Positions 56,928 to 64,000 of a stretch of DNA of 64,000 nucleotides are shown one piece after another. The notes beneath the pieces are model-generated. The model had not been told where the DNA came from and did no database searches. It saw only the letters and a list, made by a program, of their open reading frames with translations. Numbering within the stretch: position 1 is the first letter of the stretch; the number at the start of each line of letters is the position of its first letter. This DNA is from Sphingobacteriia bacterium. Lineage in GTDB: Bacteria > Bacteroidota > Bacteroidia > Chitinophagales > Chitinophagaceae. A program made the position numbers and the translations under genes. The stretch covers positions 1 to 64,000 of the forward strand of contig RDZY01000009.1 of the NCBI GenBank assembly GCA_004294135.1, read 5' to 3'.

Positions 56928-57026
56928 GCCCCTATTTTGATGAGAAAAGTCGTTTTTTACCCTATCTTCGAATAATAGTTGCATAACTAACTATCTTGCT
57001 GTCCCAATCATATTAAAATCAAAAAG

Positions 57027-59402
57027 ATGAATCGTTCAATTAAAAAAGTGGCCATTCTAGGCAGTGGCGTAATGGGCTCTAGAATTGCTTGTCATTTTGC
57101 AGGCATTGGTCTACCTGTTCTTTTATTAGACATGGTAGCTCCATCTGCTACCAATAGCACCCTAGCTGCAGCACGCAATCAATTGGTGAACGAGGCATTG
57201 CAATCCGCCATTAAAAGCAATCCATCGCCTGTTTTTACCAAAGCAGCCATCGGTAAGATAAAGACTGGAAATTTTGACGATAATATGCAAGATATTGCTG
57301 GTTGTGATTGGATCATTGAGGTAGTGGTAGAGCGACTTGACATCAAACAAATGATCTACGAAAAAGTAGAACATTATAGAAAACCGGGTACTATAATCAG
57401 CTCCAATACTTCGGGTATTCCCATTCATTTAATGGCAGAAGGAAGAAGTGAGGATTTTAAAAAACATTTTTGTGGTACACACTTTTTTAACCCTCCTCGT
57501 TATTTGCGTTTACTCGAAATTATTCCTACGCCTTTTACAGATCAGTCGGTTATAGATTTTCTAATGCATTATGGCGACCTATTCCTTGGCAAAACAACGG
57601 TGCTATGTAAAGACACGCCTGCCTTTATAGCCAATAGGATTGGCGTTTTCAGCATCATGAGTATTTTTCACATCATGGATCAACAAAAATTATCCATTGA
57701 TGAAATTGATGCTTTAACAGGCCCTATTATTGGACGGCCGAAATCGGCCACTTTCCGTACCGCTGATGTAGTAGGTATTGATACCTTGGTGAAAGTTGCC
57801 AAAGGTGTAGCCGAAAACTGTCCCCAAGATGAGGCCAAAACTATTTTCAATATCCCTACTTGGTTGGAGCAATTATTAAACAACAAATGGTTGGGCGACA
57901 AGACGGGACAAGGTTTCTTTAAAAAAATAAAATCAGCAACGGGCAAGGAAATACAAACCCTTAACCTAATCACCATGGAATATGGGGCTAGGGTGAAACC
58001 AAAATTTGCCAGCATAGAAACAGCAAAACCCATAGAAGATTTAAAGCAACGCATTAAAATATTAAGCGCAGCACAGGATAAAGCCGGAATATTTTATCGT
58101 GCCTTTCACCACTCATTGTTTTCCTATATCTCTTTTCGCATTCCTGAAATAAGCAATGAATTATATCGCGTGGACGATGCTATGATGGCGGGTTTTGGTT
58201 GGGAAATAGGCGCATTTGAAAGTTGGGATACATTGGGCGTAGCAGCTACCGTTGCTGCTATGAAGACCGGTGGATATGCGGTAGCTCCATGGGTTGAAGA
58301 AATGCTTACTGCTGGCGCTAGCTGTTTCTATAAAGTAGAAGCTGGCAAGAAAATGTATTACGATCCTGCTTCTAAATCGTATAAAGTAATTCCTGGTGGG
58401 GAGTCTTTCTTGATTTTAAAGAATCATAGTGATCAATTGATTTGGAAAAACAGTGCCTGCAAAATGGTTGATATTGGAGATGGCGTTGCTGGTTTTGAAT
58501 GGAGTACTAAAATGAATAGTATTGGCGGTGAAGTATTGGAAGGATTGAATAAAGCCATTGGCATTGCTGAGGAAAAATACAAGGGATTGGTGATTGCAAA
58601 TGAAGGCCCTAATTTTAGTGCGGGTGCTAATGTGGGTATGATTTTTATGTTGGCTATTGAGCAAGAATACGATGAATTAGATATGGCCATTCGAATGTTT
58701 CAGAACAGCATGATGCGCCTTCGTTATTCCAGTATACCTGTGGTTACAGCACCGCATGGTTTAACATTGGGGGGAGGTTGTGAAATGAATTTACACGCCG
58801 ATAAAATTTGTGCTGCTGCGGAAACCTATATAGGCTTGGTTGAGCTGGGTGTTGGATTAATTCCTGGCGGCGGAGGTAGCAAAGAATTTGCGCTGCGTGC
58901 TAGTGATGAACTTCACGAAGATGAGCCTGAGACCAATACCTTAAAAAAACGTTTCTTTTCCATCGCAACTGCTAAAGTAGCTACTTCGGCACAGGAATCT
59001 TTTGAGCTTGGTATTATGCGGCCCGGCAAAGATGAAGTAGTGATGAATATCAGCAGAAGAATTGCAGTTGCTAAGAAATCAGTTTTAACTATTCACGAAC
59101 AAGGTTACCTACTGCCCACTATTCGAAAGGATATTAAAGTATTGGGCAAATCAGGATTAGGTGCTATGTTTGCTGGCATCAACCAAATGTGGAGAGGTGG
59201 TTATGCAACTGATCATGATGCGCTGGTGGCGCGAAAATTAGCTTATGTATTGTGTGGCGGAGATCTAAGCGATCAAACAATGGTATCGGAACAATACCTG
59301 CTCGATTTAGAAAGAGAGGCATTTCTAAGCCTATGTGGTGAGAAAAAAACATTGGAAAGAATACAAAGTGTTCTCAAAAACGGAAGACCCATCAGAAATT
59401 AG
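57027..59402 (+). CDS. Bifunctional 3-hydroxyacyl-CoA dehydrogenase/enoyl-CoA hydratase
   Basis: This 791-residue beta-oxidation enzyme carries the dehydrogenase first and the hydratase second (FadN-like order, unlike E. coli FadB). The NAD site is 'LGSGVMGSRIACHFAG' (about 11-26), the catalytic His lies in 'CGTHFFNPPRYL', and the hydratase part has 'IANEGPNFSAGANVGM' and 'HGLTLGGGCEMN'. It would carry out the hydration and oxidation steps on fatty acyl-CoA. The partner thiolase and acyl-CoA dehydrogenase genes usually found next to it are absent here. It converges with the membrane-protein gene, overlapping by 4 bases. Confidence 0.9.
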   Translation: MNRSIKKVAILGSGVMGSRIACHFAGIGLPVLLLDMVAPSATNSTLAAARNQLVNEALQSAIKSNPSPVFTKAAIGKIKTGNFDDNMQDIAGCDWIIEVVVERLDIKQMIYEKVEHYRKPGTIISSNTSGIPIHLMAEGRSEDFKKHFCGTHFFNPPRYLRLLEIIPTPFTDQSVIDFLMHYGDLFLGKTTVLCKDTPAFIANRIGVFSIMSIFHIMDQQKLSIDEIDALTGPIIGRPKSATFRTADVVGIDTLVKVAKGVAENCPQDEAKTIFNIPTWLEQLLNNKWLGDKTGQGFFKKIKSATGKEIQTLNLITMEYGARVKPKFASIETAKPIEDLKQRIKILSAAQDKAGIFYRAFHHSLFSYISFRIPEISNELYRVDDAMMAGFGWEIGAFESWDTLGVAATVAAMKTGGYAVAPWVEEMLTAGASCFYKVEAGKKMYYDPASKSYKVIPGGESFLILKNHSDQLIWKNSACKMVDIGDGVAGFEWSTKMNSIGGEVLEGLNKAIGIAEEKYKGLVIANEGPNFSAGANVGMIFMLAIEQEYDELDMAIRMFQNSMMRLRYSSIPVVTAPHGLTLGGGCEMNLHADKICAAAETYIGLVELGVGLIPGGGGSKEFALRASDELHEDEPETNTLKKRFFSIATAKVATSAQESFELGIMRPGKDEVVMNISRRIAVAKKSVLTIHEQGYLLPTIRKDIKVLGKSGLGAMFAGINQMWRGGYATDHDALVARKLAYVLCGGDLSDQTMVSEQYLLDLEREAFLSLCGEKKTLERIQSVLKNGRPIRN

Positions 59403-60967
59403 CGAATGCTATAAATGATCCAATTTTCAGTTTCAAATACACGGCTGGGCTTTAGTTCCAGCCGCTCTGTCATTATATTTAAGTTGTACGCATTTAAGGC
59501 GGTAAAATTATGTAATCGATTTACCCTTTTTGCTACGCAGATAAATTCAACGGATAAAACAGGGTTTTCTATAACCGTCACAAAATTCTGTTGCATCGGC
59601 ATTACCAAACCTTCTAATGTAGGAAGGTGTGCAACAATAGGATAGGCAGCCGCGTCGTCAATTAATATGGGTCGCTTGCTTGAAACTACACTAGAAATAT
59701 ATTCAGCAATGATTTTAACCTCGGATGCTTTTTTAGGCTTTATCCATTCGGAGGGGCTGGTAAGCACTGCATAAAAATCTTTCTCTTCAAAATCGCTGGT
59801 CTCCTTAAAGTAATAAATCCCCCCTAATATGGTCAACACCGTACTACCCAATAAAATAGCAGATGAAATTCTTTTGGTAAATCGTAATTGGCCCGTATAA
59901 CTCAAGGCTACGAATGCCATTACAATAATGATGATAAAATACTCGGTTGTTAAATAATATTGAGCATCAATCAATACAATTGAAAAGAAAATAAGGGGTG
60001 TTAAAATAGTAAATAACTCATACAACTTACCCTTAAAAAATAAGAGTGCTACAATGAATAAGGGTGCTAAAAAAATTGTGAATAAGGGAAAAACAATCTG
60101 GGTTTGTTTCATCAAATTCCCTGGTGAACCCTGCTCAAGTATTTTAGTAATAGAAGCGGTTCCTGTAACGCGCCAGTTGGCATATTGACTGCTTAAAAAA
60201 TAAGTAGGGTCGCCCGCGTGTGATTCATTCAATGTTCTAAAAAGGTAGATTGCACCCAGCGGAAGTAGGTACAAAACCAAATACAAAGCGACGGTTCTAT
60301 TTACCAATTTCCTTCGCAGAGAACGGTTGTTTAATGCCTGATAATATTGGAATACCACTGGTTCATCCTTGGCTACTTTAATACCTTCTAATGATACCAG
60401 TACAACAAAGGGTAAGAAAGAGAGTACCAGCCAAAGAAAATTAATTTCAGAAAAAATTAAAGTCGCCAAGTAGATACTTGCCAGTGATAAATAATAAGTA
60501 GTTTGACTGCGATAATAATTAAAAAGGCTTCGAAATAATAAATAAAAACTGAGCATTATCGCTGCTATATTTCTACCGCTCACTGCTGAAAAAATAAATT
60601 GTGGATGAAACACAAATAAAAGTAGCAGGCAAAAAAACATGGTTTTACCCGGCAAAGCAGAGTCTCTTATATCCACCGCCATAAAATAGAATAGAAACGA
60701 CATGATTACAATCGTAGAGGCAATGGGTGCAAACAAATAGCCAAAAGGAGAAAACAATACATTAACTAAAAAAACAGTCGTAGGAAAAGTAGTACCTAGT
60801 GTAAGTAGGGTATTTTCCTTGTATTCAAAAAGTAGTTTTAATTTTTCAGCATAAAATAATCTTTCGGTATGCTCATATCCATTTCTATGAAACAACCAAG
60901 CCAGTACTATATAATGAAGTACAAGCAATAAAGAAATAATTCTTATTTGATTATTGGTAAGTTGCAT
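59399..60967 (-). CDS. Polytopic membrane protein of a polysaccharide cluster
   Basis: From the Met at 60967 the protein has 522 residues with about ten hydrophobic helices and a soluble C-terminal part of about 130 residues. The ORF track starts at 61048, but those 27 extra residues overlap the glycosyltransferase 3' end and are basic, cysteine-rich sequence; the TAATG junction (stop and start sharing a base) supports 60967. I recognise no catalytic motif. As it follows a processive GT2 synthase and a BcsB-like protein, it may help export or modify the polysaccharide. Function is inferred from context only. Confidence 0.65.
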   Translation of the reverse strand: MQLTNNQIRIISLLLVLHYIVLAWLFHRNGYEHTERLFYAEKLKLLFEYKENTLLTLGTTFPTTVFLVNVLFSPFGYLFAPIASTIVIMSFLFYFMAVDIRDSALPGKTMFFCLLLLFVFHPQFIFSAVSGRNIAAIMLSFYLLFRSLFNYYRSQTTYYLSLASIYLATLIFSEINFLWLVLSFLPFVVLVSLEGIKVAKDEPVVFQYYQALNNRSLRRKLVNRTVALYLVLYLLPLGAIYLFRTLNESHAGDPTYFLSSQYANWRVTGTASITKILEQGSPGNLMKQTQIVFPLFTIFLAPLFIVALLFFKGKLYELFTILTPLIFFSIVLIDAQYYLTTEYFIIIIVMAFVALSYTGQLRFTKRISSAILLGSTVLTILGGIYYFKETSDFEEKDFYAVLTSPSEWIKPKKASEVKIIAEYISSVVSSKRPILIDDAAAYPIVAHLPTLEGLVMPMQQNFVTVIENPVLSVEFICVAKRVNRLHNFTALNAYNLNIMTERLELKPSRVFETENWIIYSIR

Positions 60968-62835
60968 TAGGTAGCGTTTGCGTTTGCGTTTGCAGCTGCT
61001 GCAGCAGAATGAGACACTTTGGTTAAGCCATGATTGGTTTTTTCCCAATAAAATGGTTTATAAATCAATTGCCACAATCCTTTATACGCTGCAATAGAGT
61101 GCATCAGCCAATACAAAGGATTTAAAAGTGCAAATAATATTAACTCATAATACCGCCGCTTGAATACTGCCAACATATTAATATAAATCATCAGCGTATT
61201 GCCTGCAATAAAATTAAAAATTGAAATATACAATACCCAGTCCGGAAACAATACTTTCACCGAATCGAGATTAAAAACGATATAAATTACCCAAAATGAT
61301 AAAAGTACTGGGTATAATAAAAAGGTGATTGGCGTAAAGCCCACAAAAAAGTTAAATCCAAAGAATCCCCGCCAGCCGATCTTATTCACCAGTTTTACTG
61401 GATTACGCATATGCACCAGTGAGGTTTGCATATATCCTTTAATCCATCTAGAACGCTGTCTAATCCAGTTAAAAGGCTCGTTATTGGCCTCTTCCAAAGT
61501 GGTACTATTCACCACCCCCACTTTGTATCTTTTCTCAAATACTCGCACTCCCAAATCAGCATCTTCAGTAACATTAAAAGGATCCCAACCACCAAGCTCT
61601 CTTAATTTATCTAATTTAAAGTGATTGGATGTACCGCCCAATGGGATGGGCACATCCAACGATTGTAGGCCAGGCAGCATATAGTCAAACCAATAAGAAT
61701 ACTCCAACGTAAACATTCTCGTGAGCACGTTTTCATTTTTATTAAAGTAGTTTAACGCACCTTGTAAAACAATATAATCCTTAGGTAGTTTACGAAAAAG
61801 GCAGACTACTTTTTTTAATTGATCGGAATCAGGCACATCTTCGGCATCATAAATGGTGAGGTACTTTCCTTTACAGAAAAACAGTCCATAGTTACAAGCT
61901 TTGGGCTTTGTTTTAGGCATATGAAAGGGCACAACAATGGTCTCGAAATTAGCAGGGAAATCGAGGTTACGAACCGCATTCAGTGTTTTATCATCGTCTT
62001 CTTCAATCAACAGTTTCACATCTAATTTACCCCTTGGGTAATCGAGACTTCTTAAGTTCCAAATCAATTTACGAATCAGCTTATCTTCTTTGTATACTGG
62101 TAATAGAATGGTGTAAACAGGTAGACTATCATTTTCAATATTTTTCACCTCAGCCTTTGTAACCGTTTCTAGTAACTCATATTTAGATCCCTTCAAGGCA
62201 ATATAAAGCTTGAATAAAATAGCGAATAAGAATATTCCACTAAATAGTAAGTTGATGAAAATAAATACAGAAATAAAGTTGATGGTGAGTAATGTAAATG
62301 CAATCCCTATCAATGAAAAAATCACAACCAGTTGGGCATCTGTAAATGTGATGAGACCAGAACTCTCTGGATCTTTTCGCATGAGACTGAATACCGCTTC
62401 TTTTACATAAAATTCACCTCTAAACTTGTGCACCATCCAAGTAATATCCAAGTCAGATGCCGCTACTAGTTTTACTTTAGTACCAAACTTAATTTCTAGT
62501 ACCCCTAATAATTTCTCATCCAGCGGATCTGCAGCTGCAATAATTAGATTTCCTTTTCCATCATTGCGAATGGGCAGGTATAAAAAAGCATTTAAGTGCA
62601 ATAAATCACATTCCGAAACAAAAGTTTCATCAATCACTTCATTGCGAATATCTATCAGTGGAAAACCAGAACGTTCTAAAAAAGAAACGTACTGTTTTCT
62701 GGTAAGGAAGCCAAAGTTCAATGCTGCTTTAATATAAGCATATTCGAACTCTTCAGCAATTTCCTCAATCTGTTGCAGCTTAGCCGTTGTGAACAAGCCC
62801 ACACTAATCATATTATTCAAAGCACAAACAGGCAT
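60967..62835 (-). CDS. MshEN-domain family 2 glycosyltransferase (processive, cellulose-synthase-like)
   Basis: The 622-residue protein starts with an MshEN/GSPII_E-type N-terminal domain (about 20-150; such domains can bind c-di-GMP). Then come two membrane helices (about 165-215), the GT2 domain with 'ILLPVYKEDKLI', the acidic 'YDAEDVPDSD' and 'EDADLG', and the processive-synthase motif 'QRSRWIKG' (about 466). More membrane helices follow. The C-terminus is an odd low-complexity tail 'AAAAANANANAT' made by a hexamer repeat. With the BcsB-like gene upstream and the membrane-protein gene behind, it forms a surface-polysaccharide unit. c-di-GMP control is possible but unproven. Confidence 0.85.
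   Translation of the reverse strand: MPVCALNNMISVGLFTTAKLQQIEEIAEEFEYAYIKAALNFGFLTRKQYVSFLERSGFPLIDIRNEVIDETFVSECDLLHLNAFLYLPIRNDGKGNLIIAAADPLDEKLLGVLEIKFGTKVKLVAASDLDITWMVHKFRGEFYVKEAVFSLMRKDPESSGLITFTDAQLVVIFSLIGIAFTLLTINFISVFIFINLLFSGIFLFAILFKLYIALKGSKYELLETVTKAEVKNIENDSLPVYTILLPVYKEDKLIRKLIWNLRSLDYPRGKLDVKLLIEEDDDKTLNAVRNLDFPANFETIVVPFHMPKTKPKACNYGLFFCKGKYLTIYDAEDVPDSDQLKKVVCLFRKLPKDYIVLQGALNYFNKNENVLTRMFTLEYSYWFDYMLPGLQSLDVPIPLGGTSNHFKLDKLRELGGWDPFNVTEDADLGVRVFEKRYKVGVVNSTTLEEANNEPFNWIRQRSRWIKGYMQTSLVHMRNPVKLVNKIGWRGFFGFNFFVGFTPITFLLYPVLLSFWVIYIVFNLDSVKVLFPDWVLYISIFNFIAGNTLMIYINMLAVFKRRYYELILFALLNPLYWLMHSIAAYKGLWQLIYKPFYWEKTNHGLTKVSHSAAAAANANANAT
60974..60993 (-). repeat. Hexamer tandem repeat in the 3' end of the glycosyltransferase gene
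   Basis: GCGTTT occurs three times in a row (plus GC), encoding Ala-Asn pairs at the protein C-terminus. Slippage in units of six would change tail length without shifting frame. Confidence 0.6.
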
Positions 62836-62862
62836 ATACGCAGGTAGTATTTAAGCTTACAA

Positions 62863-64000
62863 TTAAACGATTTCCTGAGATTTTTTAACACGCTTTCTTA
62901 CGAAGAAGAATGATAATAACAGGAGTATTATTAATCCAGCCAAGATAAAATATTTATACTTATTCCAAATTAAAGCTAGGTTGTTTTTATCTCCTCTATA
63001 ACTTACCAATCCTGCATTATCTGGTAGCTTAAAGAAAAAATTACTTTTTCCTTTACTATTGGCTACGCAAACATTGCTCTCAATGGCTGAATACTGTGAT
63101 CCAAAACTTTTAATAACTCCTTCAAATGCATCACTTACTGCACTATCACCCAATGCACTAATGAGTAAGTGGGTAACCGATCCTTGTCGAAATATTTGTG
63201 CAATACCGCTACTAGAAAAATCATTAATTGAATAAGAAGTTTGTCCACTCACATCTTTGTACAATTGGAAATCTTTATTAAACTGGACTGGTAGATTTTT
63301 TTCAAAATTCTTTATGAAAGGATCATTCCGATGTAACAATGAAATTACATTGTAGTTATTTAGGTCGCTTAGAGTGGCTTTATCCGATGTAACAATTTCT
63401 GGAATAAAGAGGTAGTTGGCAACCAAAGTAGCGGTATTTAACTGGTGAATTAATTCACCCAAGGACGATGCCAAATAAGGAATCATAGAAGGCGTTACAA
63501 TCATTTGCAATGCCTTTTTTCTAAACTCACCTGGATAGTTGAAGAAATTGTAAAACTCATTTAGTTTTTCACCAGAGAATACTAGGTTAGATGTTTTGGT
63601 ATCAATAAATCCAAAGAAATTAGAGAAGCCTTCTTTACAAATATTACCAGCCCCATGAAAACGCATTTCTACTACCAACGAGTTGTTTTTAGTCAACAAA
63701 TACGGCTTGAGTTCTATATCACCTGAAAAACTTGTTTTATCGTGTAAGTCGGTACTGAAAACCAAATTGTCGTTCAGGTATACATTTAAAAATCCACGAT
63801 CTCCTTCTTTCAACATAGAGAGCATGGCTTCTAAGTGAAAAGTCAACTTCTTAGGTATCGCATTATAATCTGCCAATGAAAATGCATAGTTTGTTTTCAA
63901 TGCCCCAATACCTTCCATAATTCGAGGTGTTCCGCCCAGTTCTTCCAAAGAAAAGACGACTGGCAACTGGTTCTTATCAAAATAATTAGGAACTCCTGCG
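62863..64000 (-). CDS. BcsB-like membrane-anchored protein (5' end outside window)
   Basis: The reading frame is open from the window edge; the ORF track start at 63966 is a TTG inside the frame, since 'GVPNYFDKNQ' continues upstream in frame. The visible 370+ residues have jelly-roll-like beta regions ('LNVYLNDNLVFSTDLHDKTS', 'VEMRFHGAGNIC'), a Rossmann-like middle and one C-terminal membrane helix ('KYFILAGLIILLLLSFFFVR') with a short basic tail. This is the layout of BcsB cellulose-synthase regulatory proteins. It precedes the GT2 gene by 27 bases. The true start is beyond 64000. Confidence 0.65.
   Translation of the reverse strand, partial: AGVPNYFDKNQLPVVFSLEELGGTPRIMEGIGALKTNYAFSLADYNAIPKKLTFHLEAMLSMLKEGDRGFLNVYLNDNLVFSTDLHDKTSFSGDIELKPYLLTKNNSLVVEMRFHGAGNICKEGFSNFFGFIDTKTSNLVFSGEKLNEFYNFFNYPGEFRKKALQMIVTPSMIPYLASSLGELIHQLNTATLVANYLFIPEIVTSDKATLSDLNNYNVISLLHRNDPFIKNFEKNLPVQFNKDFQLYKDVSGQTSYSINDFSSSGIAQIFRQGSVTHLLISALGDSAVSDAFEGVIKSFGSQYSAIESNVCVANSKGKSNFFFKLPDNAGLVSYRGDKNNLALIWNKYKYFILAGLIILLLLSFFFVRKRVKKSQEIV

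Noticed and set aside
60967-61048. Longer start of the 522-residue membrane protein
   Set aside because: The extra 27 residues lie over the glycosyltransferase 3' end and read as its repeat in another frame; the TAATG junction is a better start.
1-64000. CRISPR arrays, rRNA genes and complete insertion sequences
   Set aside because: No regularly spaced repeats outside genes, no rRNA-like sequence and no transposase ORF were found.

Overview
The window looks like chromosomal DNA from a Bacteroidota bacterium, most likely a member of the Chitinophagaceae or a close relative. It carries sprA (the outer-membrane translocon of the type IX secretion system) directly behind ruvA, menaquinone synthesis by the futalosine route (mqnB, mqnD), a DUF3127 protein, a DUF2795 protein, and promoter boxes of the Bacteroidota type (TAnnTTTG). 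All calls come from reading the sequence and the supplied ORF translations; no database search was run.

Region 1, about 1-17.9 kb, is an accessory island. From its right side leftwards, mostly on the minus strand, it has a HEPN-type TIGR02391 protein, a mobilization module (accessory protein, relaxase, coupling protein), an ApeA-like HEPN protein, a complete type I Wadjet operon jetABCD, a 1022-residue PHP plus SMC-like ATPase of the TrlF type, and a degraded DUF1016 nuclease end. The mobilization genes are broken: the relaxase has an in-frame TGA and a -1 frameshift, and the coupling protein has a -1 frameshift. A nested inverted repeat upstream of them is a candidate oriT. The right border has a RadC remnant, inverted and direct repeats, and an 18-bp copy of the 3' end of tRNA-Pro, as expected where islands integrate into a tRNA gene. 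The island therefore reads as a decayed mobilizable element that delivered several anti-phage or anti-plasmid genes.

Region 2, about 17.9-35 kb, is core genome: tRNA-Pro, tRNA-Ser, dnaA, a two-gene 5'-nucleotidase, DUF3127, an FAD-dependent oxidoreductase, a zinc phospholipase/S1-P1-like protein, a two-gene ABC exporter, the giant sprA, and ruvA.

Region 3, about 35-57 kb, holds fatty-acid synthesis genes (fabH, fabD, fabI), a PLP sulfur-amino-acid enzyme, a GNAT acetyltransferase, a GH5 lipoprotein, a pterin cluster (folE with two 6-pyruvoyl/6-carboxy-tetrahydropterin synthase paralogues), mqnB-mqnD, a photolyase, an OmpA/TSP3 protein, a class IV aminotransferase, a Nif3-like protein with a zinc-ribbon coiled-coil protein, a TPR protein, recN, a SemiSWEET, DUF2795, two ABC ATPases of the LolD/MacB class, a cobalamin adenosyltransferase and gatC. 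A 26-codon membrane-peptide gene with its own terminator lies between gatC and the next gene.

Region 4, about 57-64 kb, has a fused 3-hydroxyacyl-CoA dehydrogenase/enoyl-CoA hydratase, then a minus-strand surface-polysaccharide cluster: a BcsB-like anchored protein (cut by the window edge), an MshEN-GT2 synthase and a polytopic membrane protein.
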